A stretch of 64,000 bases of DNA from Basidiobolus meristosporus CBS 931.73 (Eukaryota > Basidiobolomycota > Basidiobolomycetes > Basidiobolales > Basidiobolaceae): NCBI GenBank assembly GCA_002104905.1, contig MCFE01000468.1, forward strand, positions 1 through 64,000. Reading direction: 5' to 3'. Made by a program: the position numbers and the translations under genes. Below the pieces are notes generated by a model. That model ran no database searches. It was not told the DNA's origin and saw only the letters and a list, made by a program, of their open reading frames with translations. Below, in pieces: positions 33,189 through 45,597 of the stretch (positions within the stretch are counted from its first letter, which is position 1; every line of letters begins with the position of its first letter).

Positions 33189-34014
33189 ATGACTTACTCA
33201 TCTGAATGGTCTTTTTTCATCAATCCCAATGCTACCACTGGATTTACTTTTGACACACTGGAGGAGAAACATACCCAGTACTGTGGACCATCTACCCCAA
33301 TCTACTCAAGGAGATCCCTTGTTGAGCTTCTCTGCTATTACAAGAACTATTGCCCTACAAGGTTTCATCCCACCATCCATGGCAACAAAAGTCCTAGAAG
33401 CTTTTATTCCTAGCTGACAGCAATGGAGTACCACCTTGCAGAGGGAATGAATGACTTAGAGCAAGCTTAGAGTAGTAGGTTCAGAAGCTCCAATAGACTT
33501 CCATATCACAGAGTGTTCAGCAACTGGTTGAATATAAGTAGCATTTTGGATACCTTCCCAGTCAGGATTAACAAATCTTCTAGAGGGCAGAGGCACTTCA
33601 TATTCTGGCAAGTACAAGGCACACTGTGTGAAGCTTCAAGTACTCTCTGACATTGAGGGTAACATCATCTGTTTTAGTGGGCCATTTGATGGAAGTAGGC
33701 ATGACAAAGCAATCTGGATAGAGAAGCATCCAGAACTCAGTAGAGGGGAGAAATGTATGGCAGACTTAGCTTATATAGGAGAGGATTGTCAGAGATTAGG
33801 ATTTACTATGGCTTATAGGAAGCCAAGGAATGGTGTGCTTAGCAGAAAGCAGAAGCTCTACAATCAGATATTTAATCATTTCAGAGTGAGGGTGGAGTAT
33901 ACATTTGGATACCTAACAAGATTCAGCATATTGGAAAGTAAATACAGAGGAAAGCTGTATATAAGAGAAAACAGCAGAATAGGTGAAATAGTTAAGATAC
34001 TTATCAATGCATAG
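33189..34014 (+). pseudogene. ATT-2 transposase (DDE_Tnp_4-like)
   Basis: From ATG 33189 (MTYSSEWSF) through several breaks to a C-terminal 129-codon frame at 33628-34014. That frame keeps the second Asp (DGSRHDKAIW), YRKPRNGVLSRKQK and the catalytic Glu (RVRVEYTFGYL). The stop at 34012-34014 truncates it relative to ATT-1. Compared with ATT-1 it keeps Glu but has more frameshifts, so the two copies are complementary in damage. Confidence 0.7.
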
Positions 34015-34259
34015 TACATTCATTCGTGAAGACATCCACTGAAAGAAATGTGTATGGAGCATTATGAAGAGTAAACAAAGCAAGGAAAGCACTACTCTGA
34101 GCAACATAAGTGAGATTGAGTGAAATTACCAGTAACTATATCCTACCACTGGCATTATGGCAGAGATTAAAGTGCCAGATGGTGCCTTAGAGTGCCAGAT
34201 TGATCCAGCACTATAAACAGGCTGGCACTATGTGGCACTATCCAACAGAACAAGTCTAT

Positions 34260-37085
34260 TGGTGTAGAGACCTTCTCTAAACTTGTCTCTCATATAGTCA
34301 GACTACCAGGTTTCTATCCTGATATCACTATAACTTAGCCACCTGTAGTGGATCAGATTCCAAAATTATCTCATCCTAACCAAGAGAAGTAAATACTACC
34401 CCAACTTTTCAAACATATCCTCAATCAGTCAGAAACCAAGCCAGCTCAAGGAACAGTTTCCGCACTATTCCAGAATTGACTATTATACTAGTAGCACTAC
34501 CTGGAGAGTCAACATAGAGGAAACAATTCCTAATCCTGCATTCCTGTCAGCACTTAGTAGCTGAAATAGTCCAATAATGGGCTGACAATGGGATTATCAC
34601 TCAAGCCCCTGTTGACACAACATTCAACAGCCCCTTGATACTTGTACATTAGAAGGATACTGACAGGAATTCAACTCTGAAGAGACCCTGTTTGAACCCC
34701 AGACCTCTGAACAAACTTCTCCAATATGACAAATTCACAATCCCAATAGTCCAGGATATCTTTTCCTCACTATCAGGAGCAGGAGTATTCTCCAAGTTGG
34801 ACCTGTAGGATGCATATCATTGTTTCCAGATTCATTCTGATCATCCGCATTAGATTGCCTTTACTTGGAATGATATGCAATGGATGTTACAGGGAGCTCC
34901 CTTTGGCCTAAAGACACACACCAGCCAGTTTCAGAGAGGTATAACCATAATGCTCAAATATGCACCAAATGCCTTAGTATTTGTTGATGACATCATCATA
35001 CTCTGCACAAACTGTGATACTCATTTAACTCATGTCACTGATGGAACAAACAGATTTCCAGCTGATAGACTGATTCTCTATGCTCAAAAGTGCAGTTTTG
35101 CTTGCCACAAAATCAACATGCCTGGATTCATAGTTATACCAGCTGGCCACCAGTTAGACCATTTTAAATTGGTCAATACTCCTGAATAGTCAAAAACCAT
35201 CAGCACTAAGCAACTCTGATATTATCATGCAGTATTTGACTATTTCATGGAACTCATACTACTCATCTCCTTATTGAGTGCCCCTTTAGATGCATTATTG
35301 CACAGCCCTGATCTTCCCTCAGCCAGGAACAAGATTCATGACTAGCCCTTTGAGTTACTCTGCTGACTACTTCCACAAGCACCCATCTTATTCTACCCAG
35401 ACTTTACTAAACCCTTCATTTTTGCTACAGATGTGTCCAATGTTTGGCTAGGAGCAATCCTCTTTCAGAATGCAGAGCAAAATCCACCTCACTGGACTTC
35501 TTTCCAAAAAAAATCCAAACAACATGCTGGGAGAAGCTAGTCTGCCACCAAGAAGGAGTTACTTCCCATAGTCTTTGTCTTGAAGAAGTTTCATCATTAC
35601 CTACAAGATATCCATTTTACATTGTAAGCTGACCATTAAGCACTTGCTTACATCCACACCCAAAAGACTCTGACTACCATGCTTACCAACTGGCTGGATA
35701 CCCTACTTGATTACAAATATAAATTATTCACAGCCCAGGAATTTTCAACATCCTGCCTGACTACCTTTCAAGACTTCACCAACTTCACATTGGGAGGGAC
35801 ATGTAAATACTGACATAATCAGTAAACTCAGAACAACTGCTGAATTAATTCCTCAGCTAGATTCAGTAATTTGGAAAATCCCACCTGCAGATGAAAGAAA
35901 ACGTTGCTACAGAGGAGTCATTTACTTGACCAATTTGGAGCTGACACACTTATAAGGAAGCTACACTCTGATACATATCACTGGGTAAATATCAAAGCTG
36001 ACTGCCTAGATTTGTCAAGTCTTGCCAAGTCTGTGAGCTTTGCAATACCAGCCACCATGGATCTCACGCTTTGAGCCCCATTCATGTAGGCCTTCATACA
36101 GATTATATTTTAATTGATCTAGCTGGACCTTTCACCACTAGTAATCACTACCTCCCTGTAATGTGGATGTCTGCACATGCTTTGTCTTCCTCAAAGCTAT
36201 CCCAGACAAGAATGCTGCCAATATTGCACAGGCACCATTCAAGCTCATCTGCCTCTTTGAATTCCCTAAGGTCATTCAATTGGCTATGGAACAGAATTTG
36301 TGAGACACATTGTCAGAGCTCTTTGCCAGAGTAGTGCCATTTATCACAGTCTAATCACTCTACATCACCCCAAAGCTAATGGACTTGCTGAAAGACAAGC
36401 CCTGACCTCAGTGAATTTCATCAGGAAATCAGTCAAAGGTATCAAGAAGAACTGGAACAAATGCATTGACACTGTACAGTATGCTGTAAACACCAAAATT
36501 GCTGCTCTACATGGATTAATGCCATTTTCTTTAATGTTTAGAAGAAGATTCAAACACCTTGGAGACTACCAGAGTATAGATTATCCAATTTAACAGCTGA
36601 TAAGCTGAAGAGCCAACTTCAGTGCCTTGCCAACATAGTCTACCCTTTCATCAGTTTCAGAAGTAAAGACTACACATATAGATGAACTCAACTTATACCT
36701 CAAGACAAAGGAACAGCAGCTTCCCTGATAGCTCCTATTTATGATGCCAGATTCAACTCAGCAATCTAAACTTGCCTCTAAATATGGAGGCCCATTCAAG
36801 GCTGTCAGATGCACTACTGGAGGAGTTTATGTACTTTGAGACAACATTGGAGCACTGCTATCCAACAACATTCCACCTTCATCACTCAAGGTTATATTTC
36901 ATAGCCCAGTAACTTTAAAGCTCAATGATAGTGATGCTATTGTTGACCATGATGGAGAAGTACCAAATTGCCTTTATTTAGTCAGGTGGAATGGCTATAA
37001 AGTCAAATATAAGACCTAGGAACCTTACGCCAACTTTGATGATATTACTATTATCAATCAGTATTGGAGCTGCATGGGAACCTAG
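34260..37085 (+). pseudogene. Gypsy B pol: RT, RNase H, integrase, chromodomain
   Basis: RT is readable from about 34,580, with the active site FVDDIIIL near 34980 intact. RNase H lies near 35,410 (FATDVSNVWLGAIL) and integrase at 36,060-36,600 (HHPKANGLAERQ). The C-terminal chromodomain (36,970-37,070) has LVRWNGYKVKYKT, then a TAG where Trp is expected, then EPYANFDD. Chromodomains are known to target such elements to heterochromatin. Stops replace Trp, Gln and Arg at many conserved positions. Confidence 0.75.
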
Positions 37086-37590
37086 AAGGTATCAGAAAAC
37101 TCTGTTTGTGGCAGAAAGTGATGTTTTGCATCAACATTTAAGACTTGGCTAATTTCACTAAGTTAGAAAACTTTAGCACCATACCTGATTTTCCCTAATC
37201 CAAACATAACTAATCACAGAACCTATTTTTGCTGTCACACCTGAGCAATTCTCATGTGGTCATTACATCCTATGCTAAACTTGTCTGTGGGAGGTATGAT
37301 TGCCCTACCACAGTGTAAGTGGGTATAGCAAAAGAATATACCATTTGGTAAATTGGTTCACTAGTGTTATACAGAACTGGCTGTAAGCTGCCATACTGCC
37401 ATTACAATGCCAGCAAAGGTTCTCAACAAGGCCATCAGAACACCATCATGTTTCTTGACATATAAGGCAATTGGATGTATTAGCCAGCTAGGTTGGCTCA
37501 AGTAAATGTAAAACACCTGAATAATGTTAGAATGCCATGCAATGTTGTCAAAAGATTGCTCAAACACCATTGAGGTTTATCCTTTAGTTG

Positions 37591-37914
37591 GACCCCTATG
37601 AGAAATCTCAAACCTGGAATTCATGTGATTTTAGCTGGTATTGTGCTGGTAGTCTAATGGTATATAGCAGGCCTTCAACTGGTGTTTGGGTTGAAAATTT
37701 CAAATGCAATACTAGATGGAAGTAATTGGGAGCAAATCATCAAATTTGGCATAGATGCTAGTTTGCCTAGTCCCCTCCTGGAGAACCTGTTTGCTTGCCT
37801 GCCCATCTGCTAAGAATGGAGATATTGAGAGTTGTTGATTTTGTTAAACTTGGAATTCAGCTGATACTATGATGGTATTTTGCTGGGTGTTTCCAAATTT
37901 TTTTCTTAGAGGCA
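37591..37914. mobile_element. Second copy of the CCTCTAAG/CATAGGGG MITE
   Basis: Opposite orientation to 23923-24216: CCCCTATGAGAAATCT at the left and TTTCTTAGAGG at the right. The flanking TA is degraded to GA and CA. Confidence 0.45.
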
Positions 37915-38039
37915 GTAAAATCAACAAATTACCATTAGAATCCCATCAAAAGATTGTGTAAGCTGCCAGCTTTATGACAGACTCATTGCAGAATCCTGAC
38001 AGCTAATCCAGATTGGATTCACCTATGGGACCAAGTTAT

Positions 38040-38309
38040 TTTGCATAGGGGTAAAGTAGCTAGGATAGTCATCAATGCACAATATGTTCAAGCAAGAAGT
38101 CATCCACTGGGAGAAATGTGCCTGGAGCACTATGAAAAGCAATCAAAGTAAGAAAAGTATTATTCTGAGCAAAATAAGTAAGACTGAGCAAAATACCTGT
38201 ACCAGTATCCTACCACTGGCATCATGGTAGAAATAATAGTGCCATATCAATCAGGCGTCATAAATTGGCTGGCACTATTGGGTACTATCCAACAGAACAA
38301 GTCTAATAT
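38040..38309 (+). mobile_element. ATT-4: right end of an ATT-family element
   Basis: Matches the transposase C-terminus (INAQYVQARSHPLGEMCLEH) and the terminal repeat ending AACAAGTCT at 38309, followed by AAT. The left side is missing. It may be the displaced right end of ATT-3, but the flank does not prove it. Confidence 0.5.
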
Positions 38310-39039
38310 AATTCTTAGAAGATGATATTCTTGAAGTGGCTGAGATCAGGTAGTGCCAGTAACTTGACTTGTGTTCCTACATCCCCAAACATCTGCTTCA
38401 CAGCAAGCTCCCAAAAGGTGAAGCAAGACCTAATATTTGCCACACACCAAGCAAGAATGAGTAGAGATTGGATACAGTATTAGCATCATATGGGAAAAAT
38501 TTGTGATGATCCTGTCCTAAGTCCTGTGACTAAGAGAAATTGATCCTATCAGGACACTGTGCAAAGGCCATGAAAGTAAATTTCACCCCAGATTTCACAG
38601 GAAACTTTGTCAAAATTTACAACACCACAATACGTAGGTGACTTTTGTTTGGCTCTATGCCAATTCTCTCATTTTCTGTTCCCAGACACTCAATCACCCC
38701 CTACATTTGTGTACATTGATTGGCTATTGCCTCTGTTTCACACTCATTACTACCTGACTCAACCAATTCTCTTACTTTTCATGCATACAAATGGATATAT
38801 TTCTGTTGAAAATTCAGGTATGCCTCAATTGCCAGTTGTGTTGACCTATATAAGTCCCTATACCCAGCACTAACTTTGAGCCTAACCCCACATTCAACAT
38901 GTAATTCAATTAGAATCCACCATTTGATAGATATTTCTGCTGCAATGCCCATTTTTCATGACTTTGGCTGGGACCTTGCAGTTTGTACCACTGTTCATTC
39001 ACTGGTTCCCATGCATCTCAGTCTTCAGCCAGAACTGCA

Positions 39040-39560
39040 AGCTCTAGCACCTTGACTGCCAGTTTATGCAATAAGTCCATGCACAATTCACCCATGTTTT
39101 TGTGTTCCCTGCTCTTGAAGAAGTTCTGGAACCTTTTGGTATGCCCATTAATCTTTCAAAACTCCACTGTAGGCATTGTGAGGTCCTTTGAGTTATCAAT
39201 GTTGTTGCTTTGTCTGTGAGTGGGATCACTACTCTGTCTACAATGAAGGATGTGGAGGTTGTGGTAGCCAAATTGTCTTTCTCTGCAAACTCATCCACCA
39301 TGCTGGATTATGGTTCAACTGACTGCTGTTCCAACTCTTGAGAAAACAGCTTTTGTCATGTTGGTAGTGCTTCTTGGCTTTTATGGGAGTCAGCCTGCTC
39401 TTGTCTGATGGCATCAATTGTTGAGACCTGCAGCTTTTTTCTGATCCTTCCCTGTCTCTGGCATGGGTGAAATTTTCATGCTTTACCTTCAACTATATGA
39501 CTGCCAACTCTTTGACTGAGTGCTTCTTGTATTTTACATGCACCATGAAAAATAATTTGG
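39040..39560 (-). pseudogene. Gypsy D-type gag/linker fragment
   Basis: Shares GGTGGATCCAATCCAGATC and neighbouring sequence with 63,095-63,170 (Gypsy D start). Minus-strand frames contain a degraded gag-like segment. Only an isolated remnant. Confidence 0.35.
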
Positions 39561-40092
39561 TCCTGCAGGTGGATCCAATCCAGATCAGCTGTCAGGATCC
39601 CATTTAGAGACTGTCATAATACCAGCAGCTTGGAACTAGTGACCCTCCTAACAATCTTATGATGGGATCATGATGGTGTTTTGCTAATTTTGCAACCAAA
39701 TAAAGGAATTAAAATTGGCAATATTTTAACGGTACTGTGACAATATTTACATGGTATTGTTATGGTCTTTTGGCGCTCTATAATTATTTCAAGTGGATCC
39801 AATCAGCTGGGACATTCAATTGCCTTATGTGGCAAGAAGCTTGATGGTGTTTTGACGGCCTCACAGCAAGACTCTGATGGCATTATATTGGTAGTATGAC
39901 TGCCTACCACTTGTTCTGTATAATGCTACTGTTGTAGTGCAGTCACAGTGACACCCACTGACTGATGTGCTCATTTCCTTAATTTCTACTTCCCTATTTC
40001 TCCACTACACTAACTTTAGTTTTATCCCATTTGTCTTACTTGATCAGTACTATCCCGTAAGCCAACTGACTATCACACCTACTTACCTTATT

Positions 40093-40825
40093 AGACTTGT
40101 TCCGTTGGATAGTGCCACATTGAGCCATGAGTGCCAAATGATGCCATAGTGTGCCAGAGAGGCCAAGTGAGTCTCTACCTGGCCACAGAGTGTGAAACAT
40201 AGCTCTGCATCTTCATGCAAAGCAGCCCCTGTGTTTCACCCATTGTGCTGGGGAAAATCCATTTTTTGCCCTTTTTTTTTGGATCAATGTTGTGCAGGAT
40301 ATGTTAGAGCACAAGCAGATTGAAGATATGCGTCTGGTACTCAATACCCATGGCACTCTGAATCTAGCTCCTGTAGCTTGTATCATGTCACTAAAATGAA
40401 TGGCACTATCTTGGTCCACTGGTACTATCTGGCACTATATTTAAATATTAGCCCTAAAGTAAGATCTATACAAAGCACTTATAGTGCCAGATAGTACCAG
40501 TGGACCAAGATAGTGCCATTCATTTTAGTGACATGATAAAAGCTACAGGAGCTAGATTCAGAGTGCCATGGGTATTGAATACCAGATGCATATCTTCAGT
40601 TCTCCTGTGCTCTTACACATCCTGAGCTACATTGATCCACAAAAAAGGTAAAAAAATGGATTTTCTCCTGCGCAATGGGTGAAACACAGGGGCTGCTTTA
40701 CATGAAGATGCACAGCTATTTTTCACACTCTGTGGCCAAGTATAGGCTCACTTTACCTCTCTGGCACACTATGGCATCATTTGGCACTCATGGCTCAATG
40801 TGGCACTATCCAACGGAATAAGTCT
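40093..40825. mobile_element. Foldback element 1 (ATT-family termini)
   Basis: 733 bp with ATT on both sides (40090-40092, 40826-40828). The two halves are near-perfect inverted repeats of about 345 bp around a loop of some 45 bp (about 40436-40480). Ends AGACTTGTTCCGTTGGATAG / CTATCCAACGGAATAAGTCT share about 28 terminal bases with ATT-2. No coding capacity; probably mobilised by the ATT-family transposase, by inference. Confidence 0.75.
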
Positions 40826-42889
40826 ATTGCATTAGCTATCCCTCACTATATTTAAGATTACTAGCTGTAATTGCTTCTATATTAGGCAAGTGCCCTCATC
40901 AGTACCTGTGACAAATCATCAACCCATGTTGCCATCCCTACCATTTCTGTACCACATATGATATCCCTATGTTACACAGGTTTCAGAGTACTGACTCCTG
41001 ATTGGTTGGATGTGCTGTGCCCCTTAGAACCTTCCGGCACCTACTTAGAATATTCTTGGCTCATTCTGATGTCATTCAGATTTCTATTGATCTCTGGAAC
41101 CTTCTGGAACATCATGATTAGTATTCACTTGGCAAGTGAGAAAAGTATAGAAGGGAGATAATCCCTCAACAATAAATTACCATACCTTTTACCAGTATAC
41201 CAACTTGTTGATTAGTGTGATCAATACCACCTGCTGCTACCTGAACTTCCAACCCCAGACCACAGAAACTCCCAGGAAACCATGCTGACAGCCAACTGAC
41301 CTTAGAGGCACTACTTGTGAAGAATACTCAGAGTAGGTATCTTTATTATATTTGTTTCTTTCCCAAGTTTGTACTTGTACAGGCAAAGATACTTCTCTGT
41401 CTTTGTAACTGTTGGCCAAAGCTGCATTCTTATCAAGTCCCTGCTGGTGGAGTTTACAGTTGTTTTTACTTTGGAAGCTTTTGTACATTGTCATCTCAAA
41501 GGATGCTGAACCCAGCACATACTTCTGTTAAGACACCAACTAAGTTGGGGATTATAGCCCAATAGTTTTCCCTTGACAAGCTTGTGGCTTTATTCCCCAT
41601 CACATTAGATTAGAGACAGAACCCAAGTATCCCTAGCAAGCTTTTGCCAGAGGTTATTGCTCCTAGTGAACACCCCACACACAAAACACTTGACAAGTGT
41701 TGGACGTATCTCTCCCTTGGACTTATACACCACCACACTGCACCAATTTACCAAATGGTATTTCCTTTTTCTACCTCTCCTTGTACAATTCACATATTCC
41801 ACTGTAGAACCACCCCTCTTTATTTGCTTACCCACTACTATCTTGGGTATTCCACATATAGTTTGAATCAAAAAAAACTATGGTTTCCTGCTTACTAACC
41901 TCTGCAAATGTGCACACCTGCTGCAAATGACATTCTTCTATCACCTCAACTTTACAGCTTTTTACTGTGATACTTGCAAAGTTGCCATATACCTTGTACT
42001 GCTGGTAACATATACATCTTGCAAACATATGCTTGGTTGTTGCCACTTCTGCCATGACTACCTCCTGAATATCCACAAAGAACTTCATGGTATTTAGCCA
42101 GTATATTCCTTCTCCCTGCTGGATTCTAGTCCCCCTAATAGGTGCGCTCTGGCTTTTGTTTGTGTGAACTCTGTATTGAATGGTGTAGACCATGAGAAAT
42201 CCAGCATACCTTAGTAGAGTTTTCCTGATAAAAATTAGTTGCTTGTTGTACCCAACCCAACTTTGCATTACTTAATTGATCAACTAGGCATTGGGGCTGC
42301 TTAGCTTCTTCATGCCATAGGCATAGGTGTCTCCATGTGCACATTTGTCCTCAGTATTTTCCAACTCTTCCTGGCTGTCCTCCATGTGCCAACACATCAC
42401 ATCCATGTGGGACTTGAGGGTAATATTCTTGATGAGATTGGGATATGGTAGTACCTGCAACTTCACTTGTCTTCCTATCTCTTTGCACATCTACTCCAGA
42501 GGAAACTCCAAAAGGTGAAGCAAGGCACACTATTCTCCACATACCAATCAAGATGGAATAGAGAATGGATACAGCAGCAGCAGAGATCTATGCATTCAGC
42601 TTTATACTTGTAGTATAGCTGCTAAGGTAGCAGATACTCTGTAATATCTTGCAAATTCTTTCAAGTTTCTCCAGTATCTTGAAGGGCTCATTTTGCTTGA
42701 AATTCCCCATGTTCAACTTGGTCATCAGTATAGGCATATTGCTGGAAAGCAAATGCAATGCTCCCAGGGGAAAGCTTTTGCTTCAATAGATACCCTCTCT
42801 CTTAAGTATCTCCAATTAATTCCATATTCTGGCCAATGGCTTATAGCTTGCCAACTTTGCTGCAATTGCATGCTGACTTCTGTAAGTTC

Positions 42890-44117
42890 TGTTGTGTTGT
42901 ATTATGATTAGTTTGGGGCTTGTTCTACAATGTAGAGGCTAATTAACAATATACAACAACTTCCAGTATGCTAATACTGAAATAGCTTATTGGGAGCTTG
43001 ATATACCAATAGAAGATATAACTTTCACTAATCACTAATTCCTCAATCTTAGGCTCAAAATATACTATAGGCAGTGTTTATCACTTCTACAGCAGTGTTC
43101 TGACCTTCTGTTGACTAATGGGCTTATTTACTTTTATAGTAACTTTTCCTTATTTGGAAGTCACTTTCCTTTCTGAGAAAATATCTCCTAATATGGAAAT
43201 TCTGAACTCCCCTTTAACCTAAAGGGGTGTGTTGTAGAAGTCTCTAAAGGGGTGTCTAAAGGGGTGTTTGTAGAGTAAAGGGGCTTCTTGTAGTGGTCTC
43301 TAAAGTGGACTTTACACTAAAGGGGTGCCTAAAGGGGCTTCTTTAGAGTAAAGGGGTTTCTTAAAGGGGTCTCTAAAGGGGTCATTAGACTAAAGGGGTG
43401 TCTAAAGGGGTGTCTTTAGAGTAAAGGGGTTTCTTAGAGGGGACTTTTCCTCCAGAAAAGTGGTAGTTTCTTCTAGAACTTAGATTGGATTCTTGTGAGC
43501 TTTGCAGTCTCTTTACTGATGTAGTATCAATCAAAGTCAGAATACTCAACAGTGCAAGTGATGCGGGGAAGTCTTATAACCTTTAAACTTGTAATTGTAG
43601 TGTGGAGATTCTGGAAAGAGAGGCTCTCCTTTATTTTTCAGCTGGGGAAGTCATATATATTAAAATTTTGAAGGATCAAAGTTTTTGGGCAATTGCGCAA
43701 GCAATACACGTGATACAAAGCTAAAATTTGCAGTGGCACAGATCGGACATAGGCGCAGCACCTGTGAAAATTTCACGTGATTTGATTGGCTGGCTCAAAA
43801 GTTACACGTTATCAAAGTCACCATAGTAATCCTAGCATTAAGGCATAGTATATATAATAGTTGGACTTTTTTGGTCATAACTCCTTAAGTACTGCTTCAA
43901 ATGAGCTGTAATTTGAAACATGTGTTGGCTACTATGGGTTCTGTATGACATATTATTCTTGGGTGTGTTGCTTTTCAGGGTCTGGAGCATTTGTTCATCA
44001 AAGTTGAAAATTCTTGATCTGTCACTTGTGTGTTACAATAGCAAAAAGCAAAATAAAGAAATGAGTGCAATATTGGTTTAGAGATATTGTAGTAATGGAA
44101 TACTTTCTATTACCACA
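42890..44117. repeat. 1.23-kb solo LTR copy 2
   Basis: 1,228 bp, TGTTGTG...ACCACA, with a perfect 4-bp duplication GTTC (42886-42889 and 44118-44121). Carries thirteen AGGGG boxes at 43218-43445. Inserted in the Tnp2 core; removal gives the open frame FPQRELTEVSMQLQ. Confidence 0.75.
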
Positions 44118-45229
44118 GTTCTCTCTGTGGAAAGATGATGTTCTTAGTGCTGGTGTTTGGGTAATGATAATGTGTGTGAGTTATGGAGTAAATCTCATGG
44201 ATCTCACACATTTGACAGCAACACCATACATTGAGCCTGGAAAAACCTGCAATTTTGCTGATGGCTGCGGTATCTCTAATGCAGATAATAATATGAGCTT
44301 TTACATGACAGCCATTTACTGTTATCCCACCAGAGGGCATACAAACTTCATCCTGCAATGGACACAGATAGCTATCCAGGTTTGATGGTGCTTTAGGTCC
44401 AGATACCAGTGAAACTACCATCAGATTATTGCTCTGATACTGTAAGATGGGTGGCAGATTCAGATTGATGAGAATCAGTGGCCAGCAAGATTTGGTGGTA
44501 GAGTGTTTGTTTAATGAGAACCCATCAAGTGCTAAGACTAAGGCATGGTCATACATACCTTCAAAGTAGCCCTTGCTTGTTAGCTGATTGTAATGTTTGT
44601 CATCAAATATATTGGATATGTTTGCACTTGATTGATACTGAGTGCAGTACTGTATAGCTTTGCAATATTTGCCAGACTGCATCAGCCTCATCAGACAGGG
44701 TATGACCAGAATATATCCAGAGTGTGAACTATGTTTTCCCTCCAGGTGGTGGATTCCTGACTACTTAGACATGTTGCAACATTAGCATCTTTGGATGTGA
44801 ATGCCATGCAACTGTTAACACATGCTGGAATCATGAGAGCCTTTGGAGCATATGTTGCCAGCCACATGACAGTTGTCCACTTGTACCATATACATGGTAA
44901 GTTGCATCCTGGTATGATTTTGGCAAGAGGTATGAATAAATCCTCAAGTCCCCCATTACTGATATTAGTAGAAGCATGCCACTTCTCTAGCCACAACATT
45001 ACATTATCTACCAGTAGATGGATTACTGGGCTCACTTGGCTCCACAAGTTATCCTTGGTATTTGTTTCAATGGGTGTTGTCTCATTAAATACAGGGATTT
45101 GACCAGGCTCATACATGGTACTGTTGTTAGGGGAGATAGGCTCAAAATGCATTAGTGAACCTTCTTTGTCAGAGCAATCACTCTGTGCACCATATTCAGA
45201 AGGCTGAGGTGAGCCTAGAGGCATCATAA

Positions 45230-45597
45230 TGTTATGATCTGCTGCTTGAATGTTTAAGTTGGATCAGTTTTTAGTCAAATCAATTAGTATATGTTCAGGT
45301 TATCAGTATATCAGTATTATCTATGAAGTCAGTAGCATTAGTCAGCAAATGAATCAGCAGATCCTTATCAGACAGATATAGGTATATTAAGTAGGATCTT
45401 ATTGGGTGATGATGATGCAATCAAATGAGTCATCAGCCACAACCTACATTAGGAAATACAATTAGTCAGCAATTTATCTGGCAAAATGTATATAAGGAGC
45501 TGCTGGAACCTCAATAAAAATCAGTTCAAGTTTTAGTGAATACAATACTAGCTAAACTCCCTATTCCTCTACAACTCTTATACCAAGACTTGTAACA
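45230..45597. repeat. 368-bp solo LTR of the Gypsy C family
   Basis: TGTTATG...TGTAACA, with ATAA duplicated at 45226-45229 and 45598-45601. It contains TATATAAGG near 45489. Its right ~60 bp match the sequence just before the Gypsy C gag at 58,980-59,040, which ties it to that family. Removal joins the Tnp2 frame ESGEFMMPLG. Confidence 0.7.

Larger units (their letters stand above)
31622..34257 (+). mobile_element. ATT-2: two-gene DNA transposon with perfect ATT duplication
   Basis: 2,636 bp, flanked by ATT at 31619-31621 and 34258-34260. Termini GGACCTGTTCC and GGCACTATCCAACAGAACAAGTCT. Removing it with one ATT restores the Gypsy B frame VVIGVETFSK, which defines the boundaries to the base. 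The transposase is on the plus strand at the right, the second protein on the minus strand at the left. Confidence 0.8.
29317..37270 (+). mobile_element. Gypsy B: chromodomain Ty3/Gypsy element, interrupted by ATT-2
   Basis: The 5' LTR starts TGTTGTGCATCAAC at 29317 and runs to roughly 29,970. Gag, zinc knuckle and protease lie at 30055-31480, RT, RNase H, integrase and chromodomain at 34260-37085, and a truncated 3' LTR from 37122 (TGTTTTGCATCAAC, preceded by the purine-rich GCAGAAAGTGA) to about 37,270. ATT-2 (31622-34257) sits inside pol. More than twenty stops mark it as dead. Confidence 0.75.

Noticed and set aside
40213-40419. 68-codon ORF in foldback 1 that recurs at 55572-55778
   Set aside because: Its conservation follows from the inverted arms; it has no start context and is not independent of the repeat.
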